The position numbers and the translations under genes were made by a program. Shown in pieces: positions 1 through 7,740 of a DNA stretch of 10,686 bases (positions are counted from its first letter, which is position 1; each line of letters begins with the position of its first letter). Below the pieces are notes generated by a model that was given only the letters and a program-made list of their open reading frames with translations, had not been told where the DNA came from and ran no database searches. Origin of the DNA: Bacteroidota bacterium (GTDB taxonomy: Bacteria > Bacteroidota > Rhodothermia > Rhodothermales > UBA10348); NCBI GenBank assembly GCA_004356385.1, contig SMXL01000090.1, positions 1-10,686 on the forward strand. The letters run 5' to 3'.

Positions 1-1044
1 CGAATCCGGCAAATGTCTCTTCAAATCGGAGGTGATGCTAGGCTGGAAGAGCTCTACGGAAAAAGCATTGTCGAAATCCGTGCAGAACTGAGAGAGGAAT
101 TCCGGGATCAGTTGCTGGCAGATCAAATTCGCAATGGCAAACTAAGAAAAATCAAGGCCACGCCGGCGGATGTGGACGCCTGGTTCCAGCAATTCCCGAC
201 CGATTCGTTACCCACCTTGCCCGATATCGTGCGCGTCTCTCAAATCGTCCGAAAACCCGAGGTCACCGAGGAGGCAAGGGTGGAGGCGATGGAGATGATT
301 ACCACGCTGCGAGATACGGTTTTGACCGGTACGGTGACGATCGAAGAAATGGCGGAGCTTTTTTCAGACGATCCCGGATCCGCCAGCAACGGAGGTCTTT
401 ACGAGAATATGAGCCTTTCCGAAGTTGTTGCAGAGTTTGCTGCGGTCGCCTCCCGAGTTCCGCTAGGCTTGTTATCGCAAATATTTGAGACGGAGTTTGG
501 TCTCCACTTTCTTAGAGTGAACGAGCGTCGAGGAGATGTCATCGACTACAATCATATCCTTATCTCGTTCGACGAACGCAAGAATGACCCTACTCCTGCA
601 ATAAAATTCTTGACTACTCTTCGCGACTCCGTACTGAACATGGAAGCCTCGTTTCATGTGCTTGCCCGGGATCACTCCGAAGAAGAATCCTCTGCATCAC
701 GTGGTGGTCGGGTAATGGATCCAACGACAGGAGAGCGCAACCTGTATTTGAACAATCTGGGTGGAAGCTGGCAAACCACCATTCTTCAACTGGACGAAGG
801 AGAGATCAGTGAACCGAGTGAAGTGCAGCTTCTCGATAACAGCATGGCCTACCACATCGTTCTTCTTGAAAAGAGGTTACCCGAACATATTGTAAATCTG
901 GAAACCGATTACGAACTCATAGAGGGGTTGGCGCTCAGAGAGAAACAGGGTAAAATCATGGAAAAATGGATGAATGAGTTAAAGAAAGACGTCTATATTG
1001 ACATGAGGGGCCAAGCCAGAGACACGACAATAGCTGACAACTAG
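1..1044 (+). CDS. SurA-like periplasmic peptidyl-prolyl cis-trans isomerase, two parvulin domains (5' partial)
   Basis: This is a periplasmic folding chaperone and prolyl isomerase of the SurA type, expected to escort outer-membrane proteins. The frame is open to base 1 (R-I-R-Q precede the first visible Met at base 13), and the visible part begins inside the SurA N-terminal chaperone domain, so the signal peptide and true start are off the window. Residues are numbered from that Met. Residues 1-60 are a charged helical N-domain. Parvulin domain 1 spans about 70-172, with SDDPGSASNGGL at 118-129 and FGLHFLRV at 162-169. Parvulin domain 2 spans about 177-288, with DYNHILI at 178-184, GEISEPSEV at 263-271 and YHIVLLEKR at 280-288. 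A C-terminal helix at 298-329 packs on the N-domain in the family. Domain 2 is the more divergent and may bind more than catalyse. MoxR follows 85 bases downstream and may share the transcript. Confidence 0.9.
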   Translation, partial: RIRQMSLQIGGDARLEELYGKSIVEIRAELREEFRDQLLADQIRNGKLRKIKATPADVDAWFQQFPTDSLPTLPDIVRVSQIVRKPEVTEEARVEAMEMITTLRDTVLTGTVTIEEMAELFSDDPGSASNGGLYENMSLSEVVAEFAAVASRVPLGLLSQIFETEFGLHFLRVNERRGDVIDYNHILISFDERKNDPTPAIKFLTTLRDSVLNMEASFHVLARDHSEEESSASRGGRVMDPTTGERNLYLNNLGGSWQTTILQLDEGEISEPSEVQLLDNSMAYHIVLLEKRLPEHIVNLETDYELIEGLALREKQGKIMEKWMNELKKDVYIDMRGQARDTTIADN

Positions 1045-1129
1045 CATCCCATTCAGCTGATAGATATTCATCCGTTCCGTATTCCAGTGCTTGACATCCG
1101 CACAAACACCCACGCATGCATTCGACTGT

Positions 1130-2122
1130 ATGAGCATTTCAGAAGCCACGCCCGAAACGCTCGATTCGCTCGTCGCCGGATATGACCGTCTCACGAAAGA
1201 GATTGCAAAAGTAATCGTCGGTCAAACCGAGATTATCGAACACATCTTCATCAGTTTGATCTGTCGCGGGCATGTGCTGCTGGTCGGAGTTCCGGGCCTT
1301 GCCAAAACGCTTCTGGTTCATACACTTTCGGAAGCCATTGACCTGTCATTCGGCCGCATTCAGTTCACGCCCGACTTGATGCCGAGCGATATCACCGGAA
1401 CAGAAATAATCGAGGAAGACGTCTCGACGGGTCGTCGCGAATTCAAGTTTGTACAAGGGCCGATCTTTGCAAATGTTATTCTCGCAGACGAAATCAATCG
1501 AACTCCTCCCAAGACACAGGCTGCCCTTCTTGAGGCCATGCAGGAGCACCGTGTAACAACGGCCGGAGAAACGTATTCACTTCCCGATCCGTTTTTCGTG
1601 CTGGCCACACAGAATCCCATTGAGCAGGAGGGTACTTATCCCCTACCAGAAGCCCAGCTCGACCGATTTATGCTCAATTTATGGTTGGACTACCCCACGT
1701 TTGATCAAGAGGTTGAAATAGTACGAACCACGACGAGTGCAAGGGAAGTAGAGGTCAATCATGTGATGTCCGGCGCAGATCTGCTGTCATATCAGCATCT
1801 CATCAGAAGCATGCCGGTGGCCGACAATGTAATTGAACACGCGGTAACGCTGGTTTGTAAGACAAGACCAGACCATGAGAATGCGACGGATTTTATCAAG
1901 AACTACATTAATTATGGAGCAGGTCCACGTGCCTCGCAATATCTAATTCTTGGCGCCAAGGCCCTTGCCGCTCTTGACGGTCGCCTCACACCGCTGAGTG
2001 CAGACGTCGATCAGTTGGCCGTGTCGGTACTCAGACATCGAATCGTCACGAACTTCAATTCAGAAGCCGACGGTGTGTCGGCAGTAGATGTGATCACCCG
2101 CCTGCTCGACGAAACAGAGTAA
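1130..2122 (+). CDS. MoxR-family AAA+ ATPase
   Basis: This is a cytoplasmic ATP-driven chaperone-like ATPase of the MoxR family (AAA_3 plus lid domain), about 330 residues, the usual family length. With the ATG at 1130 as residue 1, Walker A is GVPGLAKT at 53-60, Walker B VILADEIN at 116-123, sensor-1 region ATQNP at 159-163, and EAQLDRF at 174-180; all residues needed for ATP binding and hydrolysis are present. The C-terminal lid is conserved, including a YGAGPRASQ stretch. A TTG at 1091 in the same frame would add 13 residues. I prefer ATG 1130 because the extension lacks family similarity, although neither start has a Shine-Dalgarno sequence. MoxR genes usually sit beside DUF58 and VWA (BatA/BatB-like) genes; none follows here, and hutF begins 30 bases after the stop. 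The client is therefore unknown. The upstream SurA gene suggests, but does not show, an envelope role. Confidence 0.93.
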   Translation: MSISEATPETLDSLVAGYDRLTKEIAKVIVGQTEIIEHIFISLICRGHVLLVGVPGLAKTLLVHTLSEAIDLSFGRIQFTPDLMPSDITGTEIIEEDVSTGRREFKFVQGPIFANVILADEINRTPPKTQAALLEAMQEHRVTTAGETYSLPDPFFVLATQNPIEQEGTYPLPEAQLDRFMLNLWLDYPTFDQEVEIVRTTTSAREVEVNHVMSGADLLSYQHLIRSMPVADNVIEHAVTLVCKTRPDHENATDFIKNYINYGAGPRASQYLILGAKALAALDGRLTPLSADVDQLAVSVLRHRIVTNFNSEADGVSAVDVITRLLDETE

Positions 2123-2152
2123 TCTCTACCCGAGCGCTTTCAAGAGTGCGTT

Positions 2153-3466
2153 GTGTCAAAATCTCTCTCCATAGGACTTCAGGCTCAACAGGTACTGTTA
2201 CCCGACGGATGGGCCACAGATGTCGCCATTTATTGGGATGCACAGGGAGTGATTTCTGACGTTCGAACGTCACACGTCGATCCAGAATTGGAGCAGGCGC
2301 ACGGACCTGTCGTTCCGGGAATGATCAACGTTCATTCGCACGCTTTTCAAAGAACGATCGTCGGGCGAACCCATTCGTTTACATCCCCGACCGACGATTT
2401 CTGGACCTGGCGTGAGGTCATGTACCAGCATTTATCGACGATCGGGCCCCACGATATGGAGCGAATCGCCACCGAATTGTACGTAGAAATGATTCGTGCG
2501 GGGTACACATCCGTTTGTGAATTTCACTACGTGCACTGCGACCCAGAAGGCAACCTGTATCCGGATCCCGATGCGATGAGCATAGCGATATTGAACGCCG
2601 CGGAGACGTCGGGAATCGGGTTGACTCTCCTCCCCGTCTTCTATCAGTTCGGTGGATTCGGAGAAAAGGAGCTACAGTTACACCAAAATCGATTTGTACT
2701 CTCGCTCGGCGATTACTGCGATCTAATCACTCGATTGCGCGATCGAACAAACGGGAATCCCGGACTGGCGATCGGATATGCTCCGCATTCTTTGCGCGCA
2801 GTGAACGCTCGGGGTATCCATCAACTACTGGACCACCGGAACGCAAATGCGCCAACATCACCGGTCCACATTCATGTGGCAGAACAGGTTCGCGAAGTCG
2901 AGGAATGCATGGCCGTGCTTGGGAAGAGACCTATCGAATACCTCTTCGACAAGGCTCCAGTAGACGAGCACTGGTGTCTCATCCATGCGACCCACTCCTC
3001 CCAGGAGGAACTCTCGCTTGTCGCTTCGTCTGGCGCGACAATAGGATTGTGCCCTACAACAGAAGCCGATCTAGGAGACGGCGTTTTTCCCCTGGCTAAT
3101 TTTTTGGAATTGGGTGGATCTGTTGCCATCGGATCAGACAGTAACATTTGTGTGTCTCCATTTGAAGAGCTGAGACTGCTCGACTATATCCAGAGAGTTC
3201 GTCTTCAGAAACGGAACGTCGAAGGAATTACTTCCGCCATCGGTGCGGGAACCAGAAGGTATCTTCAGACACTGTTCGGGGGCTGCCAGGCCGCTGGAAG
3301 GCCACTGGGACAAGTCAAAAAGGGCTATTTAGCCGATCTTCTTGTTCTCAACTCTCAACATCCGCAATTAAGGGACAAGAGTAGCGACGAACAGTTCAAT
3401 ACGGTCGTCTATTCCTCGGACAGCGCCGCTCTTTCATCCGTGATAATCAGGGGAAAAAAGTGTTAG
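2153..3466 (+). CDS. hutF: N-formimidoyl-L-glutamate deiminase (HutF)
   Basis: This cytosolic amidohydrolase-superfamily enzyme converts N-formimidoyl-L-glutamate to N-formyl-L-glutamate and ammonia in the five-step histidine degradation route. Sequence support: HSHAF at 61-65 (metal ligands H61 and H63); FWTWREVMY at 83-91 and EFHYVHCDP at 123-131, both typical of HutF; HIHVAE at 239-244 (ligand H241, catalytic E244); IHATH at 277-281; GLCPTTEADLGDG at 298-310; and GSDS at 327-330 (D329). The spacing matches characterised HutF, which separates it from atrazine or guanine deaminases. The start is GTG at 2153, with only a weak purine stretch (aagag) upstream. At 437 residues it is slightly short: the protein stops at IIRGKKC, where family members I recall carry one further strand. 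The stop follows an A6 run at 3454-3459 (see findings). No other hut gene is in the window. Confidence 0.92.
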   Translation: MSKSLSIGLQAQQVLLPDGWATDVAIYWDAQGVISDVRTSHVDPELEQAHGPVVPGMINVHSHAFQRTIVGRTHSFTSPTDDFWTWREVMYQHLSTIGPHDMERIATELYVEMIRAGYTSVCEFHYVHCDPEGNLYPDPDAMSIAILNAAETSGIGLTLLPVFYQFGGFGEKELQLHQNRFVLSLGDYCDLITRLRDRTNGNPGLAIGYAPHSLRAVNARGIHQLLDHRNANAPTSPVHIHVAEQVREVEECMAVLGKRPIEYLFDKAPVDEHWCLIHATHSSQEELSLVASSGATIGLCPTTEADLGDGVFPLANFLELGGSVAIGSDSNICVSPFEELRLLDYIQRVRLQKRNVEGITSAIGAGTRRYLQTLFGGCQAAGRPLGQVKKGYLADLLVLNSQHPQLRDKSSDEQFNTVVYSSDSAALSSVIIRGKKC

Positions 3467-3481
3467 GCCTGGGCACTGGAA

Positions 3482-4540
3482 CTAGACTTTCTCTTCGACC
3501 GGTTCGACGACGCCACTCATAAGCACCGAGAGCGGTTTCAACGGCTCCAGATTCTCGGTGATGATCTTGATGGTTGCAGTTAGCGGGACAGCCAGCATCA
3601 TTCCAAGTACACCCCAGAGCCACCCCCAGAAGATAAGCGAAACCAGTATCAACAGCGGACTCAAGTTCAAACTGAATGCCATGATTCTCGGTTCAATAAC
3701 ATTTCCCATGAGCATTTGAATGCCTCCCAAGAGAATGAGTACCAGCATTGGCGCAACCAATGTGTCAAACTGAAGCAGCGACAAGAAGAAGGGAAAGAGC
3801 ACCGCAATAACAGATCCGACATTGGGAATGTAGTTAAGGACGAAAGCCAGGAGTCCCCAAATGAGTGGAAAATCTACGCCCAGTGCCAGAAGGAAGAGAA
3901 AAGTGAGTGCCCCCGTTCCGAGACTGATTAACGTCTTGGTTACCAAATACTGGCGGACCCGCGTATCTATAGTCCCAACAACATCACCAATTCGATTCGC
4001 CTGTTCTTCAGGAAACGCCATCTTCACCTTCCCGGCCAAGTCTCCCGCTCCGGCAAGAATGAACAACATGAATAGCAGAATCAGAAAAGTTGTGCTCAGG
4101 AAGGAAATGAAGGATCCGACACCGGTCGTCAAGACCGACGTAATAGACGAGAATTCAATGGCGTCGGTCCAGCGAAAATCGGTCACTTGAACCCCGAATC
4201 GCTCAGCCAAACCGAGCACTCGAGCCTGCACATCGAACATGAAGGCAGAAATTTTGGCCTCATAAGACGGAAGCGTCTCAACAAAGGTCTCTGTACTTGA
4301 AAAAACAACCCACCCGAGGAGAAATAAAACAAGGAAGAAAACCAACAAAACACCAAATAACGATATCGCCATCGGTACCCGTCCCTTTTTCAGGCGTAAA
4401 ACAAAGGGTTTAAATATGATGGAGAGCAATAATGAGATCGCAAATGGCAATAAAACGATCTTGAGCTCTAAAAGAACGACACCGATCACAAAAACGGCTA
4501 TTAATCCGAGTATGACTGCCAGTAAATTGTTATTTTTCAT
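3482..4540 (-). CDS. AI-2E family (PerM/UPF0118) inner-membrane transporter
   Basis: This is a polytopic inner-membrane protein of the AI-2E/PerM family, 352 residues, a typical length. Numbered from the ATG at 4540, hydrophobic segments lie near 6-24, 28-46, 58-80, 145-164, 205-222, 228-255, 262-280 and 294-324. A large soluble loop at about 82-140 lies between segments three and four, as in the family. Hallmarks are FVLNYIPNVGS at 233-243, GNVIEPRIM at 279-287, SLNLSPLLILVSLIFWGWLW from 290, and LAVPLTA near 316-322. Members include TqsA (AI-2 export) and Na+/H+ antiporters, so the substrate cannot be read from sequence. A TTG at 4561 would add seven residues; I chose ATG 4540 because GAGGA lies 10 bases upstream. 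The gene stands alone: convergent with hutF (15-base gap) and divergent from the M23 gene (75-base gap). Confidence 0.9.
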   Translation of the reverse strand: MKNNNLLAVILGLIAVFVIGVVLLELKIVLLPFAISLLLSIIFKPFVLRLKKGRVPMAISLFGVLLVFFLVLFLLGWVVFSSTETFVETLPSYEAKISAFMFDVQARVLGLAERFGVQVTDFRWTDAIEFSSITSVLTTGVGSFISFLSTTFLILLFMLFILAGAGDLAGKVKMAFPEEQANRIGDVVGTIDTRVRQYLVTKTLISLGTGALTFLFLLALGVDFPLIWGLLAFVLNYIPNVGSVIAVLFPFFLSLLQFDTLVAPMLVLILLGGIQMLMGNVIEPRIMAFSLNLSPLLILVSLIFWGWLWGVLGMMLAVPLTATIKIITENLEPLKPLSVLMSGVVEPVEEKV

Positions 4541-4550
4541 ACGTATGCCG

Positions 4551-4555
4551 TCCTC
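4551..4555 (-). promoter_or_regulatory. Shine-Dalgarno sequence of the AI-2E family gene
   Basis: GAGGA on the minus strand, 10 bases before the ATG at 4540. It lies inside the extension that a TTG start at 4561 would encode, so it favours the shorter protein. Confidence 0.5.
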
Positions 4556-4615
4556 AACCAATAACCGAATTTAAGGTACAAAACTTGCGCTGATGCAAGA
4601 AAAGACCGCCCTCAA

Positions 4616-6409
4616 ATGCCCGGAAGAAAAAGACCATTAAAGTTTGTGAGAGTAGCTGTTCGTTGGATCGCTCCACTCCTCGCCATTTTGCTTTTCGGAT
4701 CGTCCAATCCGAATCGATATCCACAGGACTACTTTCGGTCTCCTCTGGGTATTCCTTTAAGCCTCGCTGGAAGTTTCGCGGAGATGCGTTCCAACCATTT
4801 CCACTCCGGTTTGGACATTAAAACGAATGGTCGATCAGGATACCGTGTTTATGCGTCGGCCAATGGATGGGTTTCACGAATTTCTGTTTCGTCTGGAGGA
4901 TTCGGAAACGCAATCTACGTGACCCACCCCAACGGGTTCATGACGGTTTACGCCCACCTCAATAGATTCAGCGAGCCGTTCTCAGCTTACATCAAAAATC
5001 TTCAATACGCACGCGAGTCTTTTTCCTTAGATGCGTTTCCAGCCAAGGGCCAATTTCCAGTAACGAAAGGAGATGTAATCGCGTTTTCGGGGAACTCTGG
5101 GAGTTCGTCGGGGCCTCACCTTCATTTTGAAGTGCGCAATACAGCAACGGGGTGGCCGGAAAATCCATTGTTATTTGGGTTTGATATTCGCGACACAAGA
5201 CCACCTCGAATTCGTCGGATCAAGCTCTACGCCATGAATGATGGCAGCCGTCTAAGAATTCGGGATTCCCGCACTGGAGGATGGAGACGGATCCGGGGAA
5301 ATGAATCGGTACTCCTGGACGTGATTCGAGAGAATGGAGAATTCAGATTTTCGAGAGCCGACCGGATTGAAGCCGCGGGTGAAATCGGATTTGGAATACA
5401 GACGTTCGACTATCACGATGATTCGCCCAATCAACTGGGAGCTTACAGGATTGATCTGGAAAGCGACGGGTCTCCGATCTTCACTTCCAAGATGGAACGT
5501 TTTTCGTTCAATCTAACCCGTCATATCAATGCCCACATTGACTACGCCGAGTACGTCGGCAATCGACGCTGGATTCAACGAAGCTACGTTCTTCCGGGCA
5601 ATCGACTTCCCATCTATGATACGGTCGATCGCGGAATACTCAGTATTGTGCAAGACAGTACCTATGATCTTCGGTATCGGATTTCTGATACGAATGGAAA
5701 CGAAGCCGTCTTTTCGTTCCAACTATACGGCAACATCAAAACGGACTCGTCGATTGTGCAAAAGGCCGAGTCGATAAGCAACTTGAAGGCCATTTACAAT
5801 CGTCCCTTCACGCTTGAACGACCTGGGATCGTAGTCAGACTCTCACCAAAAACGTTGTACGACGATACTCAAATTCATTATTCGCAGCGGAGCTCGGGTC
5901 CCCAGAATCGATATGCCCCGGTTCACCGCGTACACGACGACAAGACGCCCGTTCAGGAGCCCTATTCGATTTCTATTGACGGTCGTGATATTCCTATCCG
6001 GTTGCGAGGTAAGGTTGCTCTTGGGCGCGTCAGGAGCAACGGGAAAATGTCCTATGCCGGCGGGTCATTTCGAGACGGATGGGTTACATCAAGCGTTCGC
6101 AGTTTTGGTGACTACACCATCACCGCCGATACGGTGGCACCTTCCATTCGCCCCATAAATATTTCTTCCCGGAAGAACATGAGCCGCTCCAGCAATATCA
6201 GGATCAAAATCAGAGACAATTTTTCGGGAATCAAGAGCTACAAAGGGACGATCGATGGGGAATGGGCTCTATTTGCACTCGACGGAAAAACAGGGATTCT
6301 GCGCTACACTTTTGATGGTCGACTTCAGGCAGGTACGCACGAGCTTCGGCTGGTAGTCGAGGATCAGTTGGGGAACGAGAGGGTGTACGAGACCACGTTC
6401 AGACGCTGA
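4616..6409 (+). CDS. Secreted M23 (LytM-type) metallopeptidase with long C-terminal beta-rich region
   Basis: This is a probable peptidoglycan endopeptidase of family M23, acting outside the inner membrane. A basic N-terminus (residues 1-17) and hydrophobic core (about 18-28) form an export signal or anchor; there is no lipobox cysteine and no clear AxA cleavage site. The catalytic domain spans about 57-185, with zinc ligands H63 and D67 in HSGLD, H114 in YAHL and H168/H170 in GPHLHFE; all are present, so it should be active rather than a degenerate EnvC/NlpD-type activator. About 20 extra residues (121-143) separate YAHL from the second half of the fold. Residues 186-504 hold beta-rich segments rich in D, G and aromatics, with PPRI, IGFGIQTFDYHDDSPN and SDTNGN motifs. 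Residues 505-597 look like an Ig-like domain (APSIRPI, DNFSGI, GTHELRLVVED). I recall a similar layout in Bacteroidota M23 proteins. The gene stands alone, divergent from the AI-2E family gene. Confidence 0.9.
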   Translation: MPGRKRPLKFVRVAVRWIAPLLAILLFGSSNPNRYPQDYFRSPLGIPLSLAGSFAEMRSNHFHSGLDIKTNGRSGYRVYASANGWVSRISVSSGGFGNAIYVTHPNGFMTVYAHLNRFSEPFSAYIKNLQYARESFSLDAFPAKGQFPVTKGDVIAFSGNSGSSSGPHLHFEVRNTATGWPENPLLFGFDIRDTRPPRIRRIKLYAMNDGSRLRIRDSRTGGWRRIRGNESVLLDVIRENGEFRFSRADRIEAAGEIGFGIQTFDYHDDSPNQLGAYRIDLESDGSPIFTSKMERFSFNLTRHINAHIDYAEYVGNRRWIQRSYVLPGNRLPIYDTVDRGILSIVQDSTYDLRYRISDTNGNEAVFSFQLYGNIKTDSSIVQKAESISNLKAIYNRPFTLERPGIVVRLSPKTLYDDTQIHYSQRSSGPQNRYAPVHRVHDDKTPVQEPYSISIDGRDIPIRLRGKVALGRVRSNGKMSYAGGSFRDGWVTSSVRSFGDYTITADTVAPSIRPINISSRKNMSRSSNIRIKIRDNFSGIKSYKGTIDGEWALFALDGKTGILRYTFDGRLQAGTHELRLVVEDQLGNERVYETTFRR

Positions 6410-6415
6410 GTCGTA

Positions 6416-6429
6416 GACTGCGCCCAGTC
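6416..6429. other. Small inverted repeat between convergent genes
   Basis: GACTG-CGCC-CAGTC: a perfect 5-bp stem with a 4-base loop in the 33-base gap between the stops of the M23 gene and thrC. It sits between two near-identical copies of GACGCTGAGT / GTCGCTGAGT (6402-6411 and 6427-6436). It lacks a T-tract on either strand, so it is at best a weak bidirectional terminator or a pause site. Confidence 0.25.
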
Positions 6430-6442
6430 GCTGAGTTTCAGG

Positions 6443-7735
6443 CTATGTTCGTTCATCGAGAATAGACTCGAGCGCGCTCTGTGTTGCCGGAATGTCCACG
6501 ACCGACTCTTTTCGGTCCCTGAACTCGCTCAGGCGTGTTGGCTCCAACGGTATTCGACCCGTAGCGGTTTGCACAACATCCGCAAATTTTGCTGGATCTG
6601 CAGTGGAAATCACGACCACCGGCCCGTCGCGCTTCTTCCCTCTCCTGAACTGCCGAACCGCGTGAAACGCTACAGCGGTATGAGGGTCGGCAATGTAATC
6701 TGTTTCGTCCGCAACGGTTTTCATGATCGAAAGGGTCTCGCTATCTGTCACCGTCGTTCCTGCAACTAATGCGCTGAGCTCTTCCGACGTGAAGAGTGTC
6801 GTAAGGCGCTCGAGATTTGATGGCGCACCTACGTCCATTGCGTTCGATAGTGTCCGTACAGACGCCGTCGGCCTGGTCTTGTCATTCACCAAGTATGCCG
6901 GGAAGAATGCATTCGCATTGTGGGCTGCCAGGAATCCAGACACAGATAGACCGGATAGAACGGCCAACGCACCGCCCGTCAGGTTGCCCAGATTTCCGCT
7001 CGGAACGCAAAAGAGTGGTTCAGCGTCGAGCTTCATTGCAGCCCAGGCATAGTACACCGACTGAGGGAGAAGTCGTCCGATATTGATGGAGTTGGCCGAC
7101 GATAGCTTCATAGAAGTTCTACGTTCGGTCTTAAAAGCGGATTTCACGAGTCTCTGACAGTCGTCGAATGTGCCGTCTACCCTACACGACGTAACACCCG
7201 AACGGTGAACAATAAGTTGTTGCTCCTGAATAGAGCTAACCTGGTCTTTCGGGTACAACAAAACCACTCGGATGTCCGGCAGTCCCGAAAAGGCATCTGC
7301 GACCGCGCTTCCTGTATCGCCGGAGGTGGCAACGAGAATAACAATTGAGCTTCCGTCGGAGCCTGAGATACCGGACATCACCTGGGCCATAAATCGGGCT
7401 CCAAAGTCCTTGAAGGAAAGCGTGGGTCCATGAAATAACTCGAGTACATAACAATCCGACCAGTTTTTCCCTTCGAGTGGAATCAGCCGGATATCGAAAT
7501 CGAACGCACTTGCACAGATCGATTGAATCGATACACCATCTAAATCATCACCGATCCACTCAGACAGAACCTGTGATGCAAATGTGGGATAATCTGAAAC
7601 CTGAAACGATGAGTACGGAATTTTCGGACAACTTGCTGGAAGGTACAGACCGCCATCAGGAGCCAGTCCGTGAATCAGGGCAGTCTTGAAATCAACGAGC
7701 TGAGAATCGTGTCTCGTGCTCTCAAATTGCGTCAC
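6443..7735 (-). CDS. thrC: Threonine synthase
   Basis: This PLP-dependent enzyme converts O-phospho-L-homoserine to L-threonine and phosphate, the last step of threonine synthesis. Numbered from the GTG at 7735 (430 residues, the length of the longer E. coli/yeast-type class): STRHDSQLVDFKTALIHGLA, then PDGGLYLP near 26-33, is the N-terminal signature; the PLP lysine is K109 in LSFKDFGA; SGDTGSAVADAF follows as the glycine-rich phosphate loop; NSINIGRLLPQSVYY and PSGNLGN are further conserved blocks. A GTG at 7744 would overlap the thrB stop by four bases (GTGA) and add three residues. I prefer 7735 because GAGGAG lies exactly eight bases before it, inside the end of thrB. Either way thrC is the last gene of the fbp-thrB-thrC cluster and is translationally coupled or nearly so. 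It converges on the M23 gene. Confidence 0.95.
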   Translation of the reverse strand: MTQFESTRHDSQLVDFKTALIHGLAPDGGLYLPASCPKIPYSSFQVSDYPTFASQVLSEWIGDDLDGVSIQSICASAFDFDIRLIPLEGKNWSDCYVLELFHGPTLSFKDFGARFMAQVMSGISGSDGSSIVILVATSGDTGSAVADAFSGLPDIRVVLLYPKDQVSSIQEQQLIVHRSGVTSCRVDGTFDDCQRLVKSAFKTERRTSMKLSSANSINIGRLLPQSVYYAWAAMKLDAEPLFCVPSGNLGNLTGGALAVLSGLSVSGFLAAHNANAFFPAYLVNDKTRPTASVRTLSNAMDVGAPSNLERLTTLFTSEELSALVAGTTVTDSETLSIMKTVADETDYIADPHTAVAFHAVRQFRRGKKRDGPVVVISTADPAKFADVVQTATGRIPLEPTRLSEFRDRKESVVDIPATQSALESILDERT

Positions 7736-7740
7736 CGTAT

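Noticed and set aside
1091..1119. TTGACA at 1091-1096 as a -35 box for moxR
   Set aside because: At the usual spacing the -10 position reads GCATGC, which is not a promoter element, and this lineage probably uses a different consensus.
3460..3476. Possible bidirectional terminator between hutF and the AI-2E family gene (GTG...AGGCCT...CAC)
   Set aside because: The pairing is only three or four bases and there is no T-tract.
3861..4190. A 109-codon plus-strand open frame inside the AI-2E family gene
   Set aside because: It lies wholly antisense to a well-supported membrane protein, is very basic and low in recognisable motifs, and has no start signal; it is a shadow frame.
3482..4540. Reading the AI-2E family gene as evidence for quorum sensing
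   Set aside because: The family name covers several transport functions, and no luxS or lsr-type gene is in the window.
6723..7052. A 109-codon plus-strand open frame opposite thrC
   Set aside because: Antisense to conserved thrC sequence, with no motif or ribosome binding site.
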